From Pirellulales bacterium (GTDB lineage Bacteria > Planctomycetota > Planctomycetia > Pirellulales > JACPPG01), in the NCBI GenBank assembly GCA_036499395.1, contig DASYDW010000077.1, forward strand, positions 176,750 through 240,749: a stretch of 64,000 bases of DNA. Direction: 5' to 3'. The notes below the pieces were generated by a model, which saw nothing but the letters and a program-made list of their open reading frames with translations, was not told the DNA's origin and did no database searches. Position 1 is the stretch's first letter; every line of letters starts with the position of its first letter. This document shows, in pieces, positions 9,048-16,829 of the stretch. A program made the translations under genes and the position numbers.

Positions 9048-10322
9048 TTATTGTTGTCCGAGCAAGTGATTGGTCACGTTATCGGTGTAGCCGACGTCGA
9101 CGTCGGTAGGATCGGGTGCGCCCACAAGGGTAGAGTTGTTCGGATAAGTCGTTGTGTATGGCGAAGCAACGGCGAACGGGTTATAGATCGGCCAGGCCGG
9201 AACAGGAGAAAACGGAATTACGGTATTTGTCGGCGCTGCGAGGTAGTTGTAGAACTTGCATATCCAATTTGGCGAGGCCAGCGCATAACCGTTGCCGTCG
9301 ATTGGCGGGTGTTGAATCCCATCGATTCCGTCAGCGCCCATCGAATAAACCAACGGGACCAATGCCATTCCGTCCGCGTAGTTCGTTGCTAAAGGAAACG
9401 CTTGCAGATCGTTATTTGTAAGATTGCTGGGATTAAACGGATGCTGCATCTTCAACGGGTCGAAGGGGTCGTGGTTCTTTGCGGTGAAGTGCGGATCTGA
9501 GGGACTGTTCACCGGGTCATAAGGCTGAAAGTCAGAAATGAAGCCCGGCGCCCAGCGGATGAAGCGAATGGGCCGCCCCCAAGCATCTTGGAACTCGGGC
9601 ATACCGTCGTTGTCGGCATCACCGATGCTGTCCGGGTTGATTAGTTCACCCGCCACGGTGTCATCGCTGAGCCCCGTGTTGAGAATCATGTACAGGCATT
9701 CCGCGTCCTCGAATTCCGCGCTCGGGGTCAGCGCGTTGGAATTGCATTTGCGCTGGTATGAGAGGTTCGTCGCCGTCGGCTGCAGCGTAAGGTTGCCGCC
9801 AATCGGCCCTTTATACCATTGATTTGTACTTGCGCTGTCATAAGTAAAGTACGGGGCAACGATAGGCGCCGAAGTTGATGATGGAAGTCCGTGAAGATTC
9901 GGCAACCCGAGGGCATTCGGATTCGGAATCGCCATCACGTCCGAGTACCGATCGGGCAACTCCATCCGCATCAACTCGCGAATCGCATTCAAGCGGTGCA
10001 GCGCCGACTGCTGTGCAGTGAGGCCGGCCGTGTTGATGGGCAATCGTCGCGTCCGGTACGACTCGTAGCGGATCATTAATTGGCCGTGCAGCTTGGCGAT
10101 CAGCGCCTGCGTGTTAGCCTGGTTCGCGGCTTGTTGGGCGGCGCGCGCGGCCACCAAAACGATGCCTGCCAGGATGGCGATGATTACGATCGTGACCAGC
10201 AGTTCGACAAGCGTGAAGCCGCGCCGATTGTTTAGTGGCGCAGCAGTGGCGCACTGCGAATGCTTCTGACTGCGCCGTATGGCGTTTGTAGATTGTCGGC
10301 GAATGTTCTGTTCCGGGTACAT
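9048..10322 (-). CDS. Prepilin-like protein (GspG/PilE-type N-terminus)
   Basis: 424 residues. The leader of about 35 residues ends NNRRG and is followed by [18 protein letters not shown], a textbook prepilin cleavage site and helix. The C-terminal region carries DADNDGMPEFQDAWGRPI, resembling the acidic Ca-binding/DPWGNP-like loop of major pseudopilins (GspG). The protein is about three times the length of a standard GspG. ATG at 10322 has only a weak ribosome site (GGTAGG). A 300-bp repeat-filled spacer separates it from the upstream prepilin gene, so it may have its own promoter or depend on readthrough. Confidence 0.83.
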   Translation of the reverse strand: MYPEQNIRRQSTNAIRRSQKHSQCATAAPLNNRRGFTLVELLVTIVIIAILAGIVLVAARAAQQAANQANTQALIAKLHGQLMIRYESYRTRRLPINTAGLTAQQSALHRLNAIRELMRMELPDRYSDVMAIPNPNALGLPNLHGLPSSTSAPIVAPYFTYDSASTNQWYKGPIGGNLTLQPTATNLSYQRKCNSNALTPSAEFEDAECLYMILNTGLSDDTVAGELINPDSIGDADNDGMPEFQDAWGRPIRFIRWAPGFISDFQPYDPVNSPSDPHFTAKNHDPFDPLKMQHPFNPSNLTNNDLQAFPLATNYADGMALVPLVYSMGADGIDGIQHPPIDGNGYALASPNWICKFYNYLAAPTNTVIPFSPVPAWPIYNPFAVASPYTTTYPNNSTLVGAPDPTDVDVGYTDNVTNHLLGQQ

Positions 10323-10481
10323 TGCCTACCGCGTTTCGATTGTTTTGCCACCTGACGTCGCGCTCCCTGGCCGGCCCGCGTGTCTCTGCGACCGCGTCGT
10401 GCGGTCGATCGCTTTTCGGATCCGCTCTCGCGGATCCTCGTTCGCCGGCCTGTTGGCCGGATGTCGCGTATCCCTCGGTCT

Positions 10482-10520
10482 CCCTCACCCTGCCCTCTCC
10501 CAGAGGGAGAGGGGTTTTTT
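10482..10520. repeat. Dispersed CCCTCACC...GGGAGAGGG palindrome, copy 2
   Basis: Best-preserved copy: CCCTCACCCTGCCCTCTCCC, then AGAGGGAGAGGGG and a run of T. On the plus strand the CTCTCCC/GGGAGAG stem plus T-run would act as a terminator. Confidence 0.75.
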
Positions 10521-10533
10521 GTTTTCGGCATTC

Positions 10534-10603
10534 GTAGGGTGCCCTGTGGGCACCAACAAAAACGGGTCGTCATTTCTGATTTGGTGCATGCAGTGCACCC
10601 TAC
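10534..10603. repeat. MITE-like inverted repeat with GTAGGGTGC ends
   Basis: GTAGGGTGCCCTGTGGGCACC at the left pairs imperfectly with GGTGCATGCAGTGCACCCTAC at the right. The spacer is short and non-coding. This is typical of small dispersed elements. Confidence 0.65.
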
Positions 10604-10624
10604 ATTATCGATACCCGCACATGA

Positions 10625-11890
10625 CTATTGGGGGACGTTATCCTCGATCTTCGAATCGATGAAGTTGGTCAGGTTGTCGTTGTCCCCTGTGGTGACGTAC
10701 ACCTGCGACCCCTGATTGGCAGTCTGCGGAACGACGGGTACGTACTGGCGCCCGGCGCCTGCAATTTCATACTGCGAGCCGCCGTATTCGTAGTCCAATC
10801 CGCCGGCAATCAACTGAAACTTCTTGGGGCTCCAGGGCAGGAGCTGTTGCGTCGTCGCGTAGGGAACAGCAAAACCCCATTCCGCCGCCATGTCAGTGGT
10901 TTTATGACCTGATCTCGCCGGTGTTTGATAGACGGTATGCGGGTTAGTCGGCATGGAGCCGGTCACGAGTGTCGAAAGCGAGCCTTGGGGGGCACCGTAC
11001 GGAGAGCCCAGCACGATAGGAAAGAAACCGGGGTAGGTCGCGACCATCGTTTGATTCAGGAACTTGTACGAGTAGCTGTTCGGCTCGAAATAGACGAATG
11101 GGGGTACGCCCGTGATTTTATTGGTGCTTCCCTTGGGAGTGTACTCGGGCCAACCGTCGCCATCGACGTCCGTAAGACGTGTTTCATCGAATTCATAGAG
11201 CGAGGGGAGACGCGAACCCTTCACAGCAAACGGATTCGTTGGGTTGGCGCTAAAGCCCCACAGAACATTGTTGGTCGTAAACTGCGACGTCGTCGTGTCG
11301 TATGCGGCAGGCGGACCAGCAAGCCAAAATACCAGCGACTCGGCAGCATCCATGTTATCTAGATCCAGGGGGATCGGCGCGCCGCTGGGATTAGACAGGT
11401 CGCGGACACTCCAATTGTTAGCCAAGTACCAAGCGACATCGTTCGTGTTGTTCAGCCACTGCGCTTGATAGTTGTTGGTCAACCGAGAAAAGCGCTTTCG
11501 CAATGACCGGTTGAACAAGTCGTATCGAGACGGACTCGGCGCGCTGTTCGAATTTGCATTCTGCACAGCCGGTATCGCCATGCAGGCTGGGTATTCGCTG
11601 CCGTAGTTGTTCTTGTACGACTGCAGCGCTGTGTCGAGGTTCGCGATGTCGACCTTCGTGGCGGCATTCTTGGCGGCGTTAATCGCGAAGGTGACTGCCA
11701 CGCCCAAGAGCGATGCCAGCATGCCGATGATGATCAGCGACATCATTAGTTCGACGAGCGTAAAGCCGGCTCGCGGTGCGATGCGCGAAGCACGGATCCT
11801 CACCCGCGCCTCTCCCTGGAAGGGCAAGGGGTGATCTTGTCGCGACGGCGCGCCTGCGGTGGTCAATGGCCTGTTCCCTGTATTGCACAT
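10625..11890 (-). CDS. Prepilin-like protein with repeat-encoded leader
   Basis: About 421 residues from ATG 11890. The prepilin signal is PRAG followed by FTLVELMMSLIIIGMLASLLG. Start choice: AAGGAG lies 7 bases before ATG 11890, which is better than the ATG six codons upstream. A GTG at 11803 is an alternative. The leader from 11890 is about 42 residues, and its middle (HPLPFQGEARVRI) is translated from dispersed-palindrome copy 3. That repeat also places GGGAGAGG five bases before the GTG, so the short-leader form could be made as well. The distal part carries DVDGDGWPEYTPKGS, related to the acidic loop of its neighbours. It follows the GspF-like gene by 31 bases and probably shares its transcript. 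Confidence 0.83.
   Translation of the reverse strand: MCNTGNRPLTTAGAPSRQDHPLPFQGEARVRIRASRIAPRAGFTLVELMMSLIIIGMLASLLGVAVTFAINAAKNAATKVDIANLDTALQSYKNNYGSEYPACMAIPAVQNANSNSAPSPSRYDLFNRSLRKRFSRLTNNYQAQWLNNTNDVAWYLANNWSVRDLSNPSGAPIPLDLDNMDAAESLVFWLAGPPAAYDTTTSQFTTNNVLWGFSANPTNPFAVKGSRLPSLYEFDETRLTDVDGDGWPEYTPKGSTNKITGVPPFVYFEPNSYSYKFLNQTMVATYPGFFPIVLGSPYGAPQGSLSTLVTGSMPTNPHTVYQTPARSGHKTTDMAAEWGFAVPYATTQQLLPWSPKKFQLIAGGLDYEYGGSQYEIAGAGRQYVPVVPQTANQGSQVYVTTGDNDNLTNFIDSKIEDNVPQ
11798..11834. repeat. Dispersed palindrome, copy 3, inside a prepilin gene
   Basis: CCTCACCCGCGCCTCTCCC, then TGGAAGGGCAAGGGG: a degenerate copy of the unit seen at 10482. It is in frame with, and translated as part of, the leader of the 10625-11890 prepilin. 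Confidence 0.6.
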
Positions 11891-11921
11891 AAATTCACTC
11901 CTTGGCATGCGGCACGCCGTA

Positions 11922-13259
11922 TTACTTTCCGCCCGAGAGGTTGGTGATCAAATCGATCAGTGGCAGGAACAAGGCGATCACGATAAAACCGACCATCACG
12001 CCCAGCACGACGATCATCAACGGTTCGAGCAAGCTAACGAGGCTTTCGGTGAGTACGGCCACTTCCTCGTCGTAATTATCCGCGACCTTGTAGAGCATCG
12101 TATCGAGCTCGCCCGTCTCCTCGCCGACGTCCACCATGTTGACGACCAGGTCGTCGACGATGCGCTGGTTCATCCGCGTGATATAGATCAGGACGCCGAT
12201 CGGCCCGACGATGAAGACGAACCAGAAAAAGGCCGCCATGATGTGAAACTTGGGGCGCGAGAACTCCTTCATCGGCCGCGAGATCGATTCGCCTTCGCGA
12301 ATCGACTCGTAAATTTTGGTGTACATGTTCTCGAACACGGCGTTACCCGACGTTTCGCGCGTGATGTTCAGGGCTTCGAGAATTGGCACGCCGCTGGCCA
12401 CCAACGTGCCGAGCGTGCGCGTGGTGCGGGCGACGATGTTCTTCTCGATGATCTGGCCGAAGACCGGAATTTTCAGCAGAAACGTGTCCCAGCCGACTCG
12501 CCCGTGCCGGAATTTGCGGATCAATTTGACCGTCAGCCAGAAGCTAATGGGTATGACCGGAATCAGGTACCAGTAATGGACCGTGGCGTAGCTCAGGTTC
12601 ACCAACAGCACGGTCATGGCCGGCAGCTTTAGACCGAAGCCGTCGAAGATCTTGATGAACTCAGGCACGATCTTGTACATGATGAAGACCAAGATGCCCA
12701 CGGCGACGGTGATCACGACCACCGGGTAGACAAGGGCGCCTTTCACCTTGCGCTTCAAGGACTCGGACTTTTCCTGGAACTCGGCCAAGCGGCGGAGAAT
12801 GATTTCCAGGGCACCACCCGCCTCGCCGGCCTTGATCATGTTGACGTACAGCCGGTCGAAGGCCTTATGCTGCTTCGACATTGCCTCGGACAGGGTCGAA
12901 CCGGATTCGATGTCGTCGCAGACGTCGATCAAGCTGTTCTTCAGACGCCCGCCCTTCTGCTGTCCTTCGAGGATTCGCAAGCTGCGCAGAATCGGCAGGC
13001 CGGCGTCCTGCAAGATGGACAACTGGCGCGTAAAGGTGGTCAGCACTTTCGACTTTACGCCGCCGATGGCGAAACTTTTTTTCTTGCCGCTTTTCTTCTT
13101 TTCGGCAGCTGCCTTCCGGGCCTTCTTGACTGAGATCTTCGTGACGAAGTATCCCATCTGCCGAATCGTAGCTTGCGCTTCTTCTTCGCTCGGCGCCTCG
13201 ATCAGGTCCTTGATCTCCTGACCCGTGGCGTCCATCGCTTCGAATTGAAAAGTCGGCAT
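11922..13259 (-). CDS. gspF: PilC/GspF-family inner-membrane platform protein
   Basis: 445 residues, close to the family norm of about 400. It has a short N-terminal domain (FQFEAMDATGQEIKDLIEAPSEEEA), a Lys-rich linker (KKARKAAAEKKKSGKKKS), then two copies of the GspF domain. The first includes LSILQDAGLPILRSLRILE and the second RTLGTLVASGVPILEALNITRET. Three hydrophobic segments follow the usual pattern, around residues 180-200, 225-245 and 410-430. In pilus and secretion machines this protein sits in the inner membrane, contacts the ATPases and supports pilin extraction or insertion. It sits directly between the ATPase genes and the pilin genes. Confidence 0.95.
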   Translation of the reverse strand: MPTFQFEAMDATGQEIKDLIEAPSEEEAQATIRQMGYFVTKISVKKARKAAAEKKKSGKKKSFAIGGVKSKVLTTFTRQLSILQDAGLPILRSLRILEGQQKGGRLKNSLIDVCDDIESGSTLSEAMSKQHKAFDRLYVNMIKAGEAGGALEIILRRLAEFQEKSESLKRKVKGALVYPVVVITVAVGILVFIMYKIVPEFIKIFDGFGLKLPAMTVLLVNLSYATVHYWYLIPVIPISFWLTVKLIRKFRHGRVGWDTFLLKIPVFGQIIEKNIVARTTRTLGTLVASGVPILEALNITRETSGNAVFENMYTKIYESIREGESISRPMKEFSRPKFHIMAAFFWFVFIVGPIGVLIYITRMNQRIVDDLVVNMVDVGEETGELDTMLYKVADNYDEEVAVLTESLVSLLEPLMIVVLGVMVGFIVIALFLPLIDLITNLSGGK

Positions 13260-13354
13260 AGCAAGCTCCCGAGGAAATGATGAATCAAGAAGCGGCGCGG
13301 AAGCGCGACTTTTGCTTATTCATCATTCATCGTTTTGTATTCATCGTTCATCGT

Positions 13355-15070
13355 TTATCCGTCGACGATCGTTTCGCGTACGACTTCTTCGACAGTGGTC
13401 GTTCCGGCGTAGCATTGCGCCATGCCCATGTCGCGCAGCGGGACCATGCCGTAACTGCGGGCCTTATCGCGCAAATCGTCGGTCGAGGCATTGCGTATCA
13501 CCATCTCACGCAGGTCGTCGTTCATAATCATCAGCTCGAAGAGCCCGACGCGCCCTTTGTAGCCGGTGTTGTTGCAGTTATCGCATCCCTTGCCGCGGTA
13601 GAACTTCTTGTCTGCCACGTCGGTTTGCGTCAGTTGCAACTCGGCGAGCGACTCGGCGCTGGGGCGGACTTCCTCGCGGCAATTGCTGCAAATGCGCCGC
13701 ACGAGCCGCTGGGCCAAGATGGCTTCGACCGTGGCCGTGATCAAAAACGGCTGCACGCCCATGTCGCGCAACCGCGTCACGGTGCTGGGGGCATCGTTCG
13801 TGTGCAGGGTGCTAAACACCATGTGGCCTGTGAGCGAAGCCTGCACGGCAATTTCGGCGGTTTCCACGTCGCGAATCTCGCCCACCAGGATGCGATCCGG
13901 ATCCTGACGCAGAATGGCCCGCAGGCATGCGGCGAAAGTATTGCCGATCGAAGCGTCGATCGGCACCTGCACGATGCCGTCGATGTCGTACTCGATCGGG
14001 TCTTCGGTGGTGATGAGCTTGTCCTGGATATGATTCAATTCTGACAGCGCCGAATAAAGCGTGGTCGTCTTGCCCGATCCGGTGGGGCCGGTTACCAGCA
14101 CGATGCCGTTGGGCTTGCCGATGACGACACGAAATTGACGCATCAGGTCGGCGTTCATGCCGACGCCATTCAGGTCGAGCTTCACAACCGAGCGGTCGAG
14201 GACCCGCATGACGACGCTTTCGCCGAACATCGTCGGCAGCACCGAGACGCGCAAGTCGACCGGATGGCCGCCGACCGATAGCTCGATGCGGCCGTCCTGC
14301 GGCAAACGTCGTTCGGCGATGTCGAGATTGGCCATAACCTTGATACGGGTGGTAATGGCGAAAGCCAGGTGGCGCGGCGGCGGCACCATCTCGTACAAGA
14401 CGCCGTCAGCCTTGATGCGGATCTTGAACTCGTTCTCGAACGGCTCGAAGTGCAAGTCGCTGGCATGGTCCTTGATGGCCAACAGCAGCACCATGTTCAA
14501 TAGCTTGCGGACCGGCGCGCTGTCGGCCAGCGCCTCGACACTGGTCAGGTCGATCGGACCTTCACGGCCCATCATGGCCGCCGCGGCCTTGATGTCCTTA
14601 TCCTGCTCCATGTCCGTGATCAGCGACTCGAGGCTTTCCGCCGTAGCGTAGTAACGCTCCAGAGCCCCCTTCACGTCGCGCTCGGTGGCGACGACCGCGC
14701 GGACGTCGTAGCCGAGGAAGTTGCGCAGCTCGTCCAGGATCGAGAGCTTCTGCGGATCGCACATCGCGATCACAAGCGTGCCGTTCTTGAAGCTCACCGG
14801 GATGATGCGGTAAAGCTGCGCCATCGGCTCAGTAACGTAGGCCAGCACGTCGGGCGGAATAACGACCTCCGAGAGGGAGATCACCTGCATGTTCATTTGT
14901 TCGGCCAGGGCCTGGGCCAACTGGTCGTCCGAGACCAGCCCCATGCGCTCCGCCACCTGGCCCAGCAACTCGTCAGGACGTTGCTGCTGCTCTTCGAGCA
15001 GCATTTCGAGTTGCTCGTCGGTGATGAACCCCAGATCGACGAAGATCTGGCCGATACGTCGCATTGCCAT
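13355..15070 (-). CDS. gspE: GspE/PilB-type assembly ATPase (second copy)
   Basis: 571 residues. The N-terminal MshEN-like domain (about residues 1-150) is followed by the secretion ATPase core. Walker A is GPTGSGKTTTL at 328-338, the Asp box is LRQDPDRILVGEIRD, and the His box is VFSTLHTNDAPS. A zinc-binding tetracysteine element is visible (CSNC and CDNC before NTGYKGRVGLFEL). It is a cytoplasmic hexameric motor that powers pilin polymerisation. It shares the same length and plan as the gene at 16830-18545, so two extension-type motors flank one PilT. That is common in planctomycete loci but unusual for a single minimal machine. Confidence 0.95.
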   Translation of the reverse strand: MAMRRIGQIFVDLGFITDEQLEMLLEEQQQRPDELLGQVAERMGLVSDDQLAQALAEQMNMQVISLSEVVIPPDVLAYVTEPMAQLYRIIPVSFKNGTLVIAMCDPQKLSILDELRNFLGYDVRAVVATERDVKGALERYYATAESLESLITDMEQDKDIKAAAAMMGREGPIDLTSVEALADSAPVRKLLNMVLLLAIKDHASDLHFEPFENEFKIRIKADGVLYEMVPPPRHLAFAITTRIKVMANLDIAERRLPQDGRIELSVGGHPVDLRVSVLPTMFGESVVMRVLDRSVVKLDLNGVGMNADLMRQFRVVIGKPNGIVLVTGPTGSGKTTTLYSALSELNHIQDKLITTEDPIEYDIDGIVQVPIDASIGNTFAACLRAILRQDPDRILVGEIRDVETAEIAVQASLTGHMVFSTLHTNDAPSTVTRLRDMGVQPFLITATVEAILAQRLVRRICSNCREEVRPSAESLAELQLTQTDVADKKFYRGKGCDNCNNTGYKGRVGLFELMIMNDDLREMVIRNASTDDLRDKARSYGMVPLRDMGMAQCYAGTTTVEEVVRETIVDG

Positions 15071-15259
15071 AAATGTCGTGCCCTGTCGGCGTCTTTTTAG
15101 ATCGCGCTGGTGGTGGCTATTCTGATAAGGCCCGTTTCAGGGGACCGTCTTTTACGATTCGCTTCCGTCCGCGGCGGCGGATTGTATTGGTCTATCGTGC
15201 GTTTGTGCTTCTAGGCCGTTTCGCGCGAGGCTAGCTGGGCGTTAGTCGTGTACCTTCGC

Positions 15260-16390
15260 TTAGTGCCCGTGCCCCTCTTTCTTTTCCTTTTCGCCTTTCT
15301 CTTCGACTTCGTCATCCAGGCCCTCGTCGGCACGCTGTAGTCGCCGTTTCAAGTCGTCCGGCGAATTGGCCTTGAACAGGACCTCTTCCTTGCTGACGAT
15401 CCCCTCCTTCCACAGGCGGAACATGTGATCGTCCAACAACTGCATTCCGAACTTCATGCCGGTCTGAATCGCCGAATTGATGCGGAACGTCTTGTTCTCA
15501 CGGATCAGGTTGGCAATGGCCGGGGTAACGACCAAGAGTTCATGCGCCGCGACGCGGCCCCCCCCGATCTTCGGCAACAGCGCCTGCGACAAGATGCCGA
15601 TGATCGACGTCGAAAGCTGCGTGCGGATCTGATCCTGCTGACTGGTGGGGAACACGTCGATGATGCGGTTCACCGTGCCCTGCGCGCCAGTCGTGTGCAA
15701 CGTTCCGAACACAACGTGGCCGGTTTCGGCGGCCGTGATCGCGGCTTCGATCGTTTCCAAGTCGCGCATTTCGCCGACCAGGATCACGTCAGGATCTTGT
15801 CGTAATGCACGGCGAATAGCTTCGGCGAAGCTCGGCACGTCGACGCCGACCTCGCGCTGATTGACGGTCGACTTCTTGTGCTCGTGATAGAACTCGATCG
15901 GATCTTCGATCGTGATGATGTGATGGTCGACGGTTTCGTTGAGGTAATTGATCATACTGGCCAGGCTGGTCGACTTGCCCGATCCGGTGGGACCGGTCAC
16001 CAGAAACAGGCCGCGCGGACGCATGATCATTTCCTTGCACACCTCGGGCAGTCGTAGCTGCTCCATGGTGAGCATGGACGTCGGGATTTGCCGCAGCACC
16101 ATCCCGATGTTTCCCTTCTGCTTGAAGATGGAAACACGGAATCGGGCGGCCGTACCGAAGGCGAAGCCGAAGTCGCTACCACCAACTTCTTGCAATTCTT
16201 GCTGGCAGCGTTCGGGCGCGATGCTCTTCATCAGGCTGACCGTATCATCGCCGGTCAGCACCTTGGTCTCGAGCTTGCGCATGCGGCCGTGCAACCGAAG
16301 AACCGGTGGCTGGCCGACAGCGATGTGCAGATCGCTAGCCCCTTGGGTAACGACGGTCTGCAACAGCTTGTCAATTAAGATCGTACCCAC
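15260..16390 (-). CDS. pilT: PilT-family twitching/retraction ATPase
   Basis: 376 residues; canonical PilT is about 345. Key sequences are an N-terminal GASDLHIAVGQPP motif, Walker A GPTGSGKSTSL at 133-143, the Asp box LRQDPDVILVGEMRDLET, and the His box VVFGTLHTTGA. It lacks the MshEN domain and the tetracysteine zinc element of the neighbouring ATPases, as expected for PilT. The C-terminal tail of about 30 residues is highly charged and ends in a Lys/Glu/His-rich stretch. PilT drives pilus depolymerisation and retraction. Its presence argues that the locus makes a dynamic, retractable filament rather than only a secretion pseudopilus. Confidence 0.95.
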   Translation of the reverse strand: MGTILIDKLLQTVVTQGASDLHIAVGQPPVLRLHGRMRKLETKVLTGDDTVSLMKSIAPERCQQELQEVGGSDFGFAFGTAARFRVSIFKQKGNIGMVLRQIPTSMLTMEQLRLPEVCKEMIMRPRGLFLVTGPTGSGKSTSLASMINYLNETVDHHIITIEDPIEFYHEHKKSTVNQREVGVDVPSFAEAIRRALRQDPDVILVGEMRDLETIEAAITAAETGHVVFGTLHTTGAQGTVNRIIDVFPTSQQDQIRTQLSTSIIGILSQALLPKIGGGRVAAHELLVVTPAIANLIRENKTFRINSAIQTGMKFGMQLLDDHMFRLWKEGIVSKEEVLFKANSPDDLKRRLQRADEGLDDEVEEKGEKEKKEGHGH

Positions 16391-16829
16391 GAAGTGCCTC
16401 CCGCGCGGTCTGCCGGTGGCGAGCCGCCGTCGGTCGGAGCACCCCTGAATCCCTCCAACACCATGGGCTCGCCGCGATAACCGAGCCTGCGATTTCCGTC
16501 CCCCTCAGAACGGTTCGCTTTTGGAAGACTCGGCTCGCCTCGCTTTTCCTGGTGTTGCCTGGCTAGGGATTATTCGCCCCCTCCGCCCGCGACTCAAATT
16601 TTGCCACCTCGATGCCGCAATTCTCTGTTCGATTAACTATTCGCCTGTTCACTCACGATCGATCGATTCGTCCTGCCTGCTTTGTCGCATCACGAGCGCG
16701 ACTGGTCGTCGGCCCGCCACTCACGCATGCCATATTTAACACGCACTTGCCATACCTGTACGCGGCGACTGCCATTCTGTAGACGCCACGGAACCTGCGC
16801 CACTCTCGATTCAAGTGGTCGCCAGGCGA
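16391..16829. other. 439-bp spacer upstream of pilT
   Basis: No supported gene or strong hairpin. It is less GC-rich near 16560-16760 than the flanking genes, which would fit a promoter for the pilT-to-pilin part of the locus. I could not assign -35/-10 boxes with confidence. Confidence 0.4.

Larger units (their letters stand above)
10323..10624. other. 302-bp spacer between two prepilin genes, filled with repeats
   Basis: No gene seen. It holds a GGGAGAGGG palindrome with a T-run (10482-10520) and a 70-bp inverted-repeat element (10534-10603). Both are absent from the tight junctions elsewhere in this cluster. Confidence 0.6.
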
